Source: Hortaea werneckii (taxonomy: Eukaryota > Ascomycota > Dothideomycetes > Mycosphaerellales > Teratosphaeriaceae). Taken from it: a DNA stretch of 64,000 nucleotides. The translations under genes and the position numbers were made by a program. The notes under the pieces were generated by a model. It saw only the letters and a list, made by a program, of their open reading frames with translations. It searched no databases and was not told where the DNA came from. The stretch spans positions 1 through 64,000 of the forward strand of contig JBAOKB010000108.1 in the NCBI GenBank assembly GCA_037044905.1, read 5' to 3'. Of this stretch, positions 44,649 to 55,914 are shown piece by piece; the first letter of the stretch is position 1, and each line of letters begins with the position of its first letter.

Positions 44649-45773
44649 TTATTTAGCAGGTTTCCCCTTCGCCTCTCCCTCAGCCAACACCCTGACAAAA
44701 ACCCTCACCAAAGCTGGATCGGGCTCCGTATCCTCCTGGCCGTCCTCAAACCCGGGACTAGCAGCGACAGCGAGGAAGGAACCACCATCGGGGGAGAAGT
44801 CCAGGGCGGAAATGCTAGCCCCCAGTTTCCCGTACTGTTTGATACGGCGTTTGGTATTGGCGTCCCAGAGCGCAACGACGCCGTCGCCGCCTCCCGTGGC
44901 GAAAGTGCCGTGGAGGGGGTGGAAGGAGAGGGCGTTGACTGGGTAGACGATATCGATTTCTTGTGGAGCCTGCTGCTCGGTGTCCTCGTGGCCTTCGCCA
45001 GCAGCATCAGCAGAAGCAGGGACAACACTAGTCTGCCGATGACACTTAAACGCATACGTCCTCTTCTGGTCCTCCGGGTCGAACCACTCGACGCCGACGC
45101 GGCCTTCGATGGAGGAAGTGGCGAAGCCGGTGCCGTCCGGCATGCAGGAGAGGGCGCGGGACATGAATTTCAGGCTGCTCTCGCGCTGCTGCCAGGGGGC
45201 TACATCGAGGAGGTCTTCGCGGGCGGAGCTGCCGCCTGTTTGGTCGAGGAGGGCGCGGAGGGCATGCAGATCGTAGACGGAGACTTTGCGGTCGGCCATG
45301 GCGACGACGAGACGGGAGGGGGTCAGGCTCAGGGCGAAGGGTTTGGCGGGGAGGCGGACGCGGCTGTATTGGTGGGTGGGCGGGTGGTGGATGTGCATGG
45401 TGCTGTCCCAGCTGGTGGAGATGAGGAGGGAGTGGTGACGGCTGTAGACGAGCTTGTTGCTTGGGGCGGAGTGGGTGCTAAGGACTTCTTGGTCCGGGTT
45501 GTCGGCTTCAGCGTGGAGGAGGCGGACATCGTGGTCGAGACCGACGGCGAAGAGGGTGGTGTCGTCGTCGCCCCAGCAGACGTCGAGGATGGGAGCGCGA
45601 CATTGGATGCCGGTTTGGCGGACGAAAGGGGGTTCGGTGTCGGGGGAGTGGTGGTGGTAGATGGAGACGGTGCGATCCCAGCTGCTGACGGCGAGTTTGT
45701 TGCCGGCGGGGGAGAAGCGGAGGGAGGAGATGGCGTCGGAGGGCGGATCGGGGAGTTCGTGCAAGGCGCTCAT
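44649..45773 (-). CDS. bub3: Mitotic checkpoint WD40 protein BUB3
   Basis: A single 374-residue exon forming a seven-bladed WD40 propeller. Family landmarks are LPDPPSDAISSLRFSP at the start, SSWDRTVSIY, LDHDVRLL, SSIEGRVGVEWFD, YAFKCHRQ, YPVNALSFHPLHGTFATGGGDGVVALWD and KRRIKQY. BUB3 recruits BUB1 and BUBR1/Mad3 to kinetochores in the spindle checkpoint. Two stretches are longer than usual: an Ala/Glu/Gln-rich loop after KCHRQ (about 25 residues) and an acidic segment after AVAASPGFEDG near the end. It shares a 326-base divergent promoter region with GPN2. Confidence 0.95.
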   Translation of the reverse strand: MSALHELPDPPSDAISSLRFSPAGNKLAVSSWDRTVSIYHHHSPDTEPPFVRQTGIQCRAPILDVCWGDDDTTLFAVGLDHDVRLLHAEADNPDQEVLSTHSAPSNKLVYSRHHSLLISTSWDSTMHIHHPPTHQYSRVRLPAKPFALSLTPSRLVVAMADRKVSVYDLHALRALLDQTGGSSAREDLLDVAPWQQRESSLKFMSRALSCMPDGTGFATSSIEGRVGVEWFDPEDQKRTYAFKCHRQTSVVPASADAAGEGHEDTEQQAPQEIDIVYPVNALSFHPLHGTFATGGGDGVVALWDANTKRRIKQYGKLGASISALDFSPDGGSFLAVAASPGFEDGQEDTEPDPALVRVFVRVLAEGEAKGKPAK

Positions 45774-46099
45774 CTTCTACTGTCTTTGGTGGGGATCGAG
45801 TAATGTTGGTGAAGAGATAAGGTAAGATACTGAGATCAATGTTGGTCTTAATCAATAAACATCCATGGAGATTGTAAAGCTTCATACCTACATAATACGC
45901 GCTCCCGACTCGCAGCGCGCGGAATCCTGTCCGAAAAGTCGGCGCTTAGTCAGCATCGCCACTTCAGATTGATATGATTAACTTGTGGACCAGACAAGAC
46001 TCTGTAATAATAGATCCAAAGCATGGCGACCAGGTGACAAGAAATCCGATGCAACAACCAACTAGGATCCTGTGAGACCAAGACAGATATTGAAAAAAC
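45774..46099. promoter_or_regulatory. Shared divergent promoter region of BUB3 and GPN2
   Basis: 326 bases separate the two divergent start codons. No TATA box is evident, as is usual for housekeeping genes. No other feature is seen. Confidence 0.5.
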
Positions 46100-47495
46100 A
46101 TGATCAAAACTCTCATCCTCCCCGTCGGCCCACCCGGCTCCGGCAAATCCACCCTCACAAATGGCCTCCAACAATTCATGACGGCCATCTCACGCCCATG
46201 CAGCGTCGCGAACCTAGATCCCGCAAATGACGTGGTACCGTACGTGCCCGCCTTCGACGTCCGGGAGCTAGTGAGCGTCGAAGAAGTCATGGAGCGCGAG
46301 GAGCTAGGACCCAACGGCGGCGTGCTCTGGGCGATGGAAGAAATCGAAGCGAACCTGGAATGGTTAGAAGAACGACTGGCCGAGTGCGAAGACACGGTCG
46401 TGTTGGATCCTCCCGGACAGCCGGAACTGACGATCCATCATATGGCGTTACCGCGGATTTTGCAGAGATTGGAGAAGATGGGGTATCGTGTACGTATAGA
46501 ACCCAATTCCCAAAGAGAAAAGAAATGAAAGAAAACAGAAAGGGAGGCAAGATAGAATTAAAAAAAAAGGAAAAGCGAGAAAAAAAAAAAAGAGAAAGAA
46601 AGAGAAGAAAAACCAAGAACCTCCCCTGCCGAAATCCCCCTTTTCTCAAATCTCCAACCCCAGTACAACCAACTAACAAACCCAGTAGATCGTCATCCTG
46701 CAACTCCTCGACTCCGTGGTCCTCACCCGCCCGAGCCTGTACCTCTCGAGCCTCCTCCTCTGCGTACGCGGGATGCTACACCTCCCCTACCCGATCGTGA
46801 ACATCCTGACCAAAATCGATAACCTCAAAGCCCTAGGCGGGGCCGACTTACCGTTTAATCTCGACTTCTACACCGAGGTGCAGGATCTCACGTACTTGCT
46901 TCCGGAACTTGGGCGGGAACAGCAGCAGGCCAGTATTCCAGGCGGCGATGGGGGAGGCAACGGCAGCAGCAAATGGGAGAAATTGAACGAAGCGCTGGTA
47001 GATCTCATCCAGGACTTCGGGCTCGTGGGGTTCGAGACCCTCGCCGTCGAAGACCGGGGGAGTATGTTCAGTCTGCTCAAAGCCATCGATCGCGCAAGCG
47101 GGTACCTGCTCTCCACGACGCGGAACGTGGATCCCAGCACGGGAGGGACGGTAGACGACGAGGCGTCCGTGTGGGCGCAGGCCATGTCGGAGAATTGGAC
47201 GGGGAAGATGGATGTGAGGGATGTGCAGGAGCGGTGGGTGGATAGACGGGAGGAGTGGGATGAGTTGGAACGGAAGGGGTGGGAGGAGGAGGCGCGGATG
47301 GCGGGGGCGTTGCCGGAGCAGAGTAGTGCGGAGGCTGTGCGGGCGCATGCGAGGGAGAGGGGGGCGGAGTGGGTGGATGATGGGGAGGAGGAGGAGGATG
47401 AGGTGTTGAGGGCGCAGAGGGAGTGGGAGGATCGGAGGAGGAGGGATCCTGGGGGTGATGGTGGTGGGGGGACGAAAGCGGTCAGGAAGGGGTGA
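46100..47495 (+). CDS. gpn2: GPN-loop GTPase 2
   Basis: Two exons (46100-46489, 46689-47495) give 398 residues. The P-loop is GPPGSGKST (10-18), followed by ANLDPANDVVPY and the GPN loop LGPNGG (Gly-Pro-Asn at 70-72). DPPGQPEL at 103-110 replaces the more usual DCPGQVEL. LTKIDNL is the base-recognition NKxD-type motif. The C-terminal 100 residues are charged and low in complexity (Glu/Arg-rich). GPN GTPases help assemble and import RNA polymerase II. The 199-base intron is A-rich and contains purine runs that could be confused with coding sequence. Confidence 0.93.
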
Positions 47496-47956
47496 GAGAG
47501 GGGAAGGGATGGGATGGGATGCGTAAAGGCGGTCTTGCCCTTTGATGATGATGACGATAATGATGATCTACGGGGTCTTCTTTCTTTTTTTCTTTTTTTT
47601 TTCTTCTCAACGACCAGAGATGATGCCAATTACCGATCTCCGCAGCATCGCATGTCCTAGAGTGTTTCATAGCGCGGCCCTGATAATCTAGAGTTTCTTC
47701 CGAATGGAGATTTCGCGATCGGCTGACGAACTATCAAATATGGACAGCTCCAGGCGATGAAGCTCTCGAGATACACGCAGACGTCTGCAGAATTGTTTTG
47801 ATCAATGGTGTCGGAAGGCGAGGAAGGCTAGTCGTGGCTAGGTTACTGGTGACTCACTGCCCAGAACAGTCATAACCTAGGCGTCCATTAAATACCAGGC
47901 CTGACACCTTAGTCTTCACTACATGCAAATCTCAATCTTGGCAGCAGATTCTCACA
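47496..47956. other. Intergenic region
   Basis: The 3' flank of GPN2 and the promoter of the isochorismatase-like gene, with GAT-type trinucleotide and poly-T stretches at about 47541-47604. No gene is recognised. Confidence 0.45.
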
Positions 47957-48652
47957 ATGAGCGAAACTCCGAACCCCGTCTTCCAGAGTCAAGCACTCTT
48001 CGTGATCGACGTCCAGCAAGGTCTAATAACAGGACCAGAAGCAGTACCCGACGCTATACAAGTCCGCCAAGCGATCCACGACGTACTCGAATCAGTGCGA
48101 CACCACAACGACACGGTGCAGCGGAATAATAAATCGTCCAAGAGGATCCGGATCTTTTTCGTCCAACACAATGATAAAGATCCGGATGATCCAATGTATA
48201 AAGGGAAACCCACCTGGGAACTCATGTTCAGCCCACGAAAAGACGACGATGCTGAGATTCTTGTGTTCAAAGATGTCGGTACGTCGTGTTTTCCCCTTCC
48301 TAAAGTGAAGATAGTATCTTCTCAGCGATTGAAGGTCGAAGCTCAAATCAGACTAGGCAACATATTCGCAAGCAACGCTCAACTAGCACCAGAACTCCGC
48401 CGACAAGGAATCACACGCATGGCGGTCACGGGCCTGCAATCGGATTGCTGCGTGCGTGCGTCGATTCGAGGGGCGATCGGGTCTGGCTTCGAGGCTGCCG
48501 GTACTACATTGCTACAGGGCGCGCACTCGACGTATGATGCCGTAGATGCCAGCAGGAGCTATGCGCGGATTAAACGGGATGTTGAGGAGGAAATGGCTGG
48601 TCTTGGGGTGCGGCTTCAAGGATGGCGGGATTTTGCACATCTTGACATGTAA
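47957..48652 (+). CDS. Isochorismatase-like cysteine hydrolase
   Basis: Two exons (47957-48278, 48357-48652) give 205 residues. The expected triad is present: Asp18 in FVIDVQQG, Lys105 in FKDV, and the nucleophile in LQSDCCVRAS (Cys139). A GAHSTYDA block near the C-terminus is common in this family. The intron is 78 bases and stop-free, so an unspliced 231-residue reading also stays open. Splicing removes a segment foreign to the family and joins FKDVG to NIFASNAQLAPELR. The substrate is unknown; relatives act on nicotinamide, N-carbamoyl compounds or isochorismate. It is probably cytosolic. Confidence 0.88.
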   Translation: MSETPNPVFQSQALFVIDVQQGLITGPEAVPDAIQVRQAIHDVLESVRHHNDTVQRNNKSSKRIRIFFVQHNDKDPDDPMYKGKPTWELMFSPRKDDDAEILVFKDVGTSCFPLPKVKIVSSQRLKVEAQIRLGNIFASNAQLAPELRRQGITRMAVTGLQSDCCVRASIRGAIGSGFEAAGTTLLQGAHSTYDAVDASRSYARIKRDVEEEMAGLGVRLQGWRDFAHLDM

Positions 48653-48989
48653 AGGCACTAGGAAAGGTTGCGAGGGGTCTTATATATCTGTTCGTAAAAT
48701 GACATGGAATATCTTCCATTTGTTGAAGAGTGTTCTACACCACATATAGCGGCACAGTGACTTTAAATGGATTGAGTAGTAGGCGGAGGTAGAGTCCAGT
48801 AAATCCGTCTTGGCAATGTCGTCAGCGGGGTTCTCTGTTTGCCCTGCAGGTGGTTGTCAGGTGCTGTAGAGCTTCTATATATCTACACATCTTCCTATAC
48901 CACCATCACCACCACCTCCTTTCTTGAAACATCAATCCACTAGCAACCTTACCAAACAGTCATAAGACTCGAATTCAATCCCCACCATC
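48653..48989. other. Intergenic region with possible TATA element
   Basis: 337 bases. A TATATAT at about 48876 lies 110 bases or so before the hydrolase start at 48990 and could serve as its TATA element. CA-rich pyrimidine stretches follow (48890-48960). Confidence 0.4.
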
Positions 48990-49835
48990 ATGTCTACCGA
49001 TCCCGCTCAAGCCGATCCACACGGCACAGCCGTAGCAGCCACCAAACCGAACAAGAAGCGATTCGTACCACTGGGTAAATGAACATATACAACCGAGATC
49101 TACCAAAGCTCAGTACTGACGGACACTCCAGAGAACAATCCTGAAGTAATGACCACCCTCCTCCACAACCTCGGCCTCTCCCGCACCCTGCAATTCCACG
49201 ACGTCTTCAGCATCGACGACCCAGACCTGCTCGCCTTCGTACCCCGACCCGCCTACGCGCTCCTGCTCGTCTTCCCCGTCAGCGCGACCTATGAGAAATT
49301 CCGACACGAGGAGGACGCCAGCAAACCCGAATACGACGCCCACGGGGACGCGGAACCGGTAGTCTGGTACAAGCAAACGATCGGGAACGCGTGCGGACTT
49401 ATAGGATTGCTACATTCGGTATCGAACGGGGCAGCCAAGTCACAGATCCAGGCTGGAAGCGATCTCGAGAGATTCATTTCGCAAGCGATCCCGCTGAAGC
49501 CGAAGGAGCGGGCGGAATTGCTAGAAGAAACGGAAGCGCTGGAGAAAGCGTCACAGGAGGCGGCGGGACAGGGGGAGACTGCTGCGCCGGCGGCGGAGGA
49601 GAGTGTAGATTTACATTATGTGTGTTTTGTGAAGAGCGAGAAGGATGGGCATTTGTGGGAGATGGATGGGAGGAGGAAGGGACCGTTGGATCGGGGGGAG
49701 TTGGCGGAGGGGGAGGATGTGTTGGGTCCTTCTGCGCTTGATAAAGGGGTTAGGGCGTTTTTGAAGAGGGAGGAAGCTGCGGGGGGTGGGGAGTTGAGGT
49801 TTGGGTTGATTGTTTTGGCGGAGTCGTTGGAGTAA
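48990..49835 (+). CDS. Ubiquitin C-terminal hydrolase (UCH, peptidase C12)
   Basis: Two exons (48990-49074, 49132-49835) give 262 residues. The UCH active site is complete: Gln110 and Cys116 in WYKQTIGNACG, His190 in VDLHYVCFV, and Asp207 in WEMDGRRKGP. The start FVPLENNPEVMTTLL is the usual family opening and is recovered only by the 57-base intron. An unspliced start at Met 49149 would lose it. The enzyme removes small adducts from ubiquitin's C-terminus. The crossover loop is Ala/Gly/Glu-rich. It is cytosolic. Confidence 0.95.
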
Positions 49836-50815
49836 GAAGAGTGAGATGATGGGTTGCCGGATAGGGTGTATGGACATGCACGACGGTATGAACCTAATGA
49901 CGAACCGGAGCCACACTGCTGGCATGCACCGCTCTCAAAGACTATTATCATGGCGATCCAGACTTGAGAGACAAAACCGTCCCCAGAAAACCCAAAGCGC
50001 GCGTGCCTCAGCTCCCCCGGATCCGACCCGACGGAGGGAACGCGACAACAACATTCCAGTGGCGTCTTTTTACCGAGAAACAATACACAATCCCACACTG
50101 AAAGCAGCAAAGATCAACCCACCCCATCTTAAGCTGGCTGGTCCGATGACGCGAGAAAAGCCAAAAGAGAGTTCTCGGCGGAAGCACACTTCTCATCACA
50201 TGTAAGGAATAGAAAGGTACGAAGCTAAAGCACTATCAGGACTTACCATCAACTCAAACATCTTTAGCAACCCACTTCCCAGGCATGCGTTTCTTTTTCT
50301 CTGTCCTTGCCTCCAGTATAGTCTTTCTCTGAGGGGTGGACAGGTTGGTCCAGCAGGGATCCCGGCTCCCCGGTCACTGCTTCGCTCCATTGCTGCGTAT
50401 TGGCTTGGGAACGCATTACATACCACTTCATCGGGGCTATACCAAGCCGCATTCATGCAGCTGCAGTGTGTCTGGATCATGGACCTTCATGCTATTGCCT
50501 CTTGCATTCTGTAATGATCTGGTGGTAATACTTGGGATCCATTTATTTTCTCTGCTAAGCCATGCGTCTTCTCTCTGCTTAAGAGATAGTCGCGCTTTGA
50601 GTCCTTGGGGAACAATAGGGCCAAGCCGCCAACCGTCCATCCCTTGCGCACTTCCAGGAACGCTTTCCCACCGCCGGCATCTCCAGTGGCTTCCCAAACA
50701 GACCCAGACGAGACGCCAAAGCCCCGGCCCTCTGGGTACCTATCATCGAACGCTTCTCCGCGGAAGAGAGAGAACCTCTGCGTCTGAGATCGTTGGAAAG
50801 AAGAAGAAAAAAAAA
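49836..50815. other. Intergenic region, likely long 5' leader of the receptor gene
   Basis: About 980 bases upstream of the GPCR start. The frame is open upstream in phase with the receptor from 50336, but that segment has no family features and is interpreted as untranslated leader. An A run directly precedes the ATG at 50816. Confidence 0.45.
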
Positions 50816-53194
50816 ATGCAGTCGATCCCATTCCCCGCTTCGGCCGACGGCACGCTCAGCATCTCCTCGATCTCAACACACAATCCGAACTATGCGGGCA
50901 CGGCCTCGACCATGATGCCCGCAGAACCCACGCTTTACTTCGAGCAGATGAGCCCCGTCGCGGCCGACCCCTTCACCCAAGTCGCCTCCCTCAGCAACAC
51001 CAACAACTTCAACGCCTCCGCCCGAATGGCTCTAGAACAACGCCACACGATCCGCCTCCTCGCGAGCAGTACATCCGTCTTCAGCATCCTCGCCGCCACG
51101 TGCGCCGTCTACTGGTTCTACCTCATGCGACGGAACTTCCGACGGGACCTGGTCTTGTTGTTGATCGTCGGGGACTTCTGGAAGAGTTTATGGTTTCTGA
51201 CGTTCGCGTGTATAACGTATACCCACGAGAAGGTACGGAGCGAGTCGGCGGTGTGTCAGGTTAGTGGGTATATGTTGCAGATGGGGATTATGATGTGTGG
51301 TACGTTTTTTATTTTATCTTAAATTTTTCTTTCCATTCTTCTTGGCTTTTGGAATCTTTTTCTTGCTTTGTCACTTGAAGCAAGGAGGTGTGATAGAGGG
51401 GAGTTTATGGCAGAAAAGAAAAAAGTTTGATGCTGATGATGGGATTCAGACTTCGCCATCCTCTTCATGAGTCTGCACATGTGGCTGCAGATCTTCCCAC
51501 CGCAGGACTCCTTCCTCGGCCATGATGGACTGTACCGGATCCGTCGATGGGTCATAGCCGCCTGGCTCATCCTGCCGAATCTCTGCGCCGCGCTCGCGTT
51601 TGTCAAAGGTCGCTGGGCTTACGAATCCGGCGGGGCATTCTGCTCGCTGCCCTTACGACCGTATTGGTACCGTCTCGCGCTCTCCTGGATCCCGAGGTAC
51701 TTGATCTGGATCTTTGTTATGGGGGTGGCGATTAGGATCTACAAGCATGTGGGAAAGGAGTTCAAAGTATTCGGCCAGGAACGGGATAGAAGTAGTAGTT
51801 TTTCTATTCCGGGGGAGAGCACGATTGATCGGATGGCTAATCCGACACCGAATACCATGAGTTCGAATAGGAGGAAGTCTCGAGCGGCAGATCACCCAGA
51901 TCTGGAAAAGCAAGCGTTAGAAGAAGGAGCAGAAGAGGAGAACGTGGCCCCGGATGGGATCAGTATCCGAGCGATCAAGTCCCCCGCCCTACCGAGACAA
52001 TCCATAGCGGAATCGACCAAATCAATACCACGCAACTCATCTCCTCCCGCCTCAGCACCAGACTGGACAGCCACCTTCGGCTTCCCAAGTGAGCCGCTCA
52101 CAGGCCCGCAATCGACCCCAAGCACCTCGACCTCGCGTCGCGGGTCCCGACAGATCGCAAGCGGCGTGCTCGCCGAGGACTTTGCGCCGCCGGCATCATT
52201 CGAAGCCAACAACCGGCACCGGGGCTCCATCACGACCCTGAACTCGCTCAGATCCTCCGCCTCCCAAACAATAGTCGACGAAACCTCGATCCTGCCCCCC
52301 ATAATCGAAACCAAACGCTCCTCGGCCTCAACAGGGGTCAGCACAGCCCAGGACCTGGCTAACGCAGCGGTAGCGCTCCGCCGCCGCGCAATCCAACGCC
52401 AGCTCCGCCTCCTCTTCATCTACCCCTGCGTGTACATGATACTCTGGGCGATACCCTTCGTGGTACATTCGATGAACTACAGCGATCGGTTCGCACAGCA
52501 CCCCGTCACGGGGCTCGTGGCCGTGAATGTCTTCTGCCAGTGCTTCATGGGGTTTGCGGACGTGGTGGTGTTCAGTTGGCGGGAGAAGCCGTGGCGACAT
52601 ATTCCGGGCAGCGATGGGACGTTTGTGGGGAGTTTCTGTTTTTGGCGGTTCTGCTTTGGGAGGGAGTGGGTCGAGACTGTGGTGCGACGACGGGGAGAGG
52701 ATAGTCGAGCGGTGTCGAATGGGAGACCGGGTTCCCTGGTTACGGAGGAGAAGAGTAGTTCGCGGGCTGGCCTGCTGAGCTCGCTGAAGAGATGGTCGAT
52801 AAGTACATCGAAAGGCCCCTCGCCACGGGGGTCTGAAGCATCAGTTCCGCCTCCCTCAACAACGACACTACCAGCAGCTCCACTTTCGCAAGAGAGGATC
52901 CCTAAAACACCTCCCCACCGGCGCCCAACAACCAGTCATCGCCGTGCATACAGCGGTGGCTCCGACCGGCGGCACCTAGAAGCGGAGCGAGCGCACGAGC
53001 GGCTGGCGATGGAGCGGGCAGACCAACAGCAGCAGCAGCATCGACTGAGTCTACAAGAAGAACGACGCCGGCGGGCGAGCGGGATAAGCGAACCGTCGGG
53101 TGAGAACTTCATAGGGTCGATTTGTTCGCCGGGCAGGGAAGAGAGGAAGCGGGAGTGGTGGGATACGCATCAGGAGGATTTCCATGATGTCTGA
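50816..53194 (+). CDS. Git3-type G-protein-coupled receptor
   Basis: Two exons (50816-51299, 51450-53194) give 742 residues. An extracellular N-terminus of about 80 residues is followed by five helices, including the DLVLLLIVGDFWKSLWF and DFAILFMSLHMWLQIF regions of the Git3 family. A very long Ser/Pro-rich third cytosolic loop of about 240 residues follows. Then come the Git3 C-terminal pair of helices (RRAIQRQLRLLFIYPCVYMILW to QCFMGFADVVVFSWREKPW) and a long tail with a short poly-Gln run. Relatives sense glucose, amino acids or other small molecules and signal through G-alpha to cAMP. The ligand here is unknown. Confidence 0.9.
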
Positions 53195-53865
53195 TCCCCC
53201 CTCGAGGGCGGTGGGGGAAGAAGAGTGAGTGACTGGGCGTGGGAAGTGAGGTAAGGTGGAAGATGGCGGGTACGTAGAAGGGGGGATTGGAATCTCTCAT
53301 AATCAGTTGTATTGCGTCGTAGGCGGTTTCTCGTCCGGGCAAAGGAGAACACTCAGTTGAACTCCTTGATGCTTGTTCGAGCGAGGCTCGTCTCATCCAA
53401 GGCCAAAATCGTGACTCTCAACTGTGGACAAGCCTTTGGTCTACTTTTGTGAATTCGGAGCTATTGGATACCATTCATTATAATGCGTGACAGAAGTGGG
53501 AAGAAAAATTCGATGAGAACCAAGGAAAAGGAGTGGGAACCTCGTTTCATTTGACGAAAAACTCCATCATGCCTTCAGCATGAACTGAATAAATAAACCC
53601 AACCACAAACGCCGCTCCGCCGAATCCGCAATGGGTATCTCGCTCTGAACGCTTCCAAAACAAAAAAAAGTTCTCTCGTTGTGCATGAAGATATCCCCCA
53701 CAACCAACACCGTACTCAATTTAAAAAAAACCGACCGATCCCTTGCCCATGCAAAGCCGTATGCCGTATGCCATAAGTATGTTCAGGCCACCCGAAAAAA
53801 AAAAAAAAAGCATAGCAAGACTTCGCTTCTTCCGTCCTTGCGTACATCCTTCAATCCCTGCTTCT
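53195..53865. other. Convergent intergenic region
   Basis: The 3' flanks of the receptor gene and the SUN-domain gene. It contains several A runs (about 53661-53668, 53722-53729 and 53796-53810). No gene is recognised. Confidence 0.45.
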
Positions 53866-55914
53866 TTACGAGGCCATGACCCTATCGCCCGTCAACCTAA
53901 GCCGGTAGATACAAGTATGATCGGCGCCCCAGTTGGTCACGACGCGGAAAGTGACCTTGTCCGTAGCGAAGCCCAGCTGCTCCAGCGTATCGCCGTAGAG
54001 CGAGAAACTCTGGACCCAGTTGACGCCGTGGATTTCGTAGCGGCCGGTGGCGACGCAGACGTGGGTGTCGGAAGGCGGGGGGTTACCGGAGCAGGAAATG
54101 CGGTGTTCGTCCTTCAGGATCTTGGTCGTTTGCTGCGCGTGATGCGGGTCGCGGGCGGGGAGCCAGACTTCCCAGTCGCGGGGGGCGGCGTCGATGTGCA
54201 GGGTGCCGTCGGCGGGGATGTGTTCGATCGTGAGCCAGCCCGGCCAGATTTTCTCGCCCAGCTGCACCGTGATTTGGGCTTGGCCTTTGCCCTTGGCCGT
54301 CGAATTGGCCGCGCACCAGCACTCGCCTGGCTCGTCCCACTTGCTCAGCGCCTCGATGGGGGACCGGACGCCCGATAGGTAGGCACTACCACCGAACAGC
54401 CCCTTGCGGGGTGGGTAGTAGGTGCTGGAGGTCTCGTGCGGGTTCACGCGCGCTCCCAGGCCGGGCGAGAAGAAGTTCACGCTATGGAGAGCTTCCTGCG
54501 CGTTCTTGAGGATGTTGCTCGATGCGAGCGCCTGGATCTGCACGTGAGAGAGACTGAACGCAGGGGTCTTCTCGACCACTCCTTGCGCAGTCTTCTCCAT
54601 CTCACCGCGCAGTCGGGTGAGCATCCGGCGCTCCGCATCGACCAACATTTCGTTGAAATGCTGGTTGAGATACCCGTAGTTCTCGTCCAGCATTTCACGA
54701 AACAGCTCGGCGCTGACGATACGCCGCATCTTCGTGGGATCGCTCAGCCTCGATTCCACGGCGACGTCCGTCAGCTGCCGGAGACTGTCCTCATTCTTCG
54801 TGAGAAAGCTCTGCCATAGCGGAGCAGCTTCCTCGCCCGAAAATCTCTGCAGCAGCGCCTCCCAGAACTGCTGCGGGATTTCCACCCGGCCATCGATCTC
54901 CCGGACGACAAGCTGGGAGGGCAGGATGTCGTCCAGGGCCCGGAGAGACGTTTCGTGCAGAGCGACCGTTTCTTCGAGGGCGGTCGCCCGCTCCAGGAGC
55001 CTATTGATTTGTACGATTTGCCGGGAATCGATGTCGTACTGGGTCCAGTTCTCCAGCGGAATCTGATCTAATTCGAGCGTACGCATGCGGTAATGGATCC
55101 ATAGAGCCCCTAAGCGGGTTGTGAACTCCTCTAATTCCGTCGGAACGACTGGCGTGAACGTGGTGCGGTATCCGTTATAGCAGAGAAAGCCGACGGCGAG
55201 ACAGCCCACAACCATGAAGGCCATGAGAATGAGGTTCCACAGGTAGGCGGGAAGGAACTTGAGTGCGGTGCCAGCAGCCACTCGGACGTTGTTGGGTTCC
55301 TGTGGCGACTCATCACGATCGTTGCCATACCGGGCTGCAGGGTCGACGACAGTGTGGGAACGGTCGAACTCAGATCCGTCGAGTCGGGCTGATGATGCAG
55401 TGGGAGGTCTTGAGGTTGCGGTACTCTGTTGCGAGCGTGGACGCATATGGTCGCGGTCATACTGCTCGGATTCGTCTTCTGGGTCGGTGGCTTGCGTAGA
55501 TGTCTGGCGGAATGGGTTTTGAGGCTGACCGGGTGGGCGACTGGTGCGGGGTTGACGCCTGGTGATGGGTGAACGGAGACTGTCTTGCTCATGTTGCTGG
55601 TCGGACAGCTGCTCGTCTTCGGATTCATCTTCCTCGTCAATTGCTTCAGGTGCCGGTGGCGCACGTGAAGGCGTCTTGGCGGAAGACTTTCTGTTTCTTG
55701 CGCCTTCAAAAGCGGAATCGACGCTGGTGCTACCCTTAGCGACTTGGGATTTGAGCTCTGCTTTGCCTCGTGCTCCATAAGCGAAACTCTGGCCGACAGT
55801 GACGGCGGGTACGGTTGTACGCGCTTGTGGCTGGGGGGTGGTGCCGCGTGAAGCTGAAGCGCGTGAACGCGTCGTTGGTCCTGGTGTTGCAGACATGTCT
55901 CGTTGACGTGACAT
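53866..55914 (-). CDS. SUN-domain nuclear envelope protein (Sad1-like)
   Basis: A single 682-residue exon. The N-terminal 215 residues are basic, Ser/Pro-rich and acidic in patches, suiting a nucleoplasmic domain. One transmembrane helix (LWNLILMAFMVVGCLAVGFLCYNGY) follows. A coiled-coil region of about 200 residues precedes the C-terminal SUN domain, marked by PIEALSKWDEPGECWCA, ITVQLGEKIWPGWLTIEHIP, APRDWEVW and WGADHTCIYRLRLTG. Conserved Cys residues fit the KASH-binding fold. It would link the nuclear envelope, spindle pole body or telomeres to the cytoskeleton. An alternative start is Met 7 (55896). Confidence 0.95.
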   Translation of the reverse strand: MSRQRDMSATPGPTTRSRASASRGTTPQPQARTTVPAVTVGQSFAYGARGKAELKSQVAKGSTSVDSAFEGARNRKSSAKTPSRAPPAPEAIDEEDESEDEQLSDQQHEQDSLRSPITRRQPRTSRPPGQPQNPFRQTSTQATDPEDESEQYDRDHMRPRSQQSTATSRPPTASSARLDGSEFDRSHTVVDPAARYGNDRDESPQEPNNVRVAAGTALKFLPAYLWNLILMAFMVVGCLAVGFLCYNGYRTTFTPVVPTELEEFTTRLGALWIHYRMRTLELDQIPLENWTQYDIDSRQIVQINRLLERATALEETVALHETSLRALDDILPSQLVVREIDGRVEIPQQFWEALLQRFSGEEAAPLWQSFLTKNEDSLRQLTDVAVESRLSDPTKMRRIVSAELFREMLDENYGYLNQHFNEMLVDAERRMLTRLRGEMEKTAQGVVEKTPAFSLSHVQIQALASSNILKNAQEALHSVNFFSPGLGARVNPHETSSTYYPPRKGLFGGSAYLSGVRSPIEALSKWDEPGECWCAANSTAKGKGQAQITVQLGEKIWPGWLTIEHIPADGTLHIDAAPRDWEVWLPARDPHHAQQTTKILKDEHRISCSGNPPPSDTHVCVATGRYEIHGVNWVQSFSLYGDTLEQLGFATDKVTFRVVTNWGADHTCIYRLRLTGDRVMAS

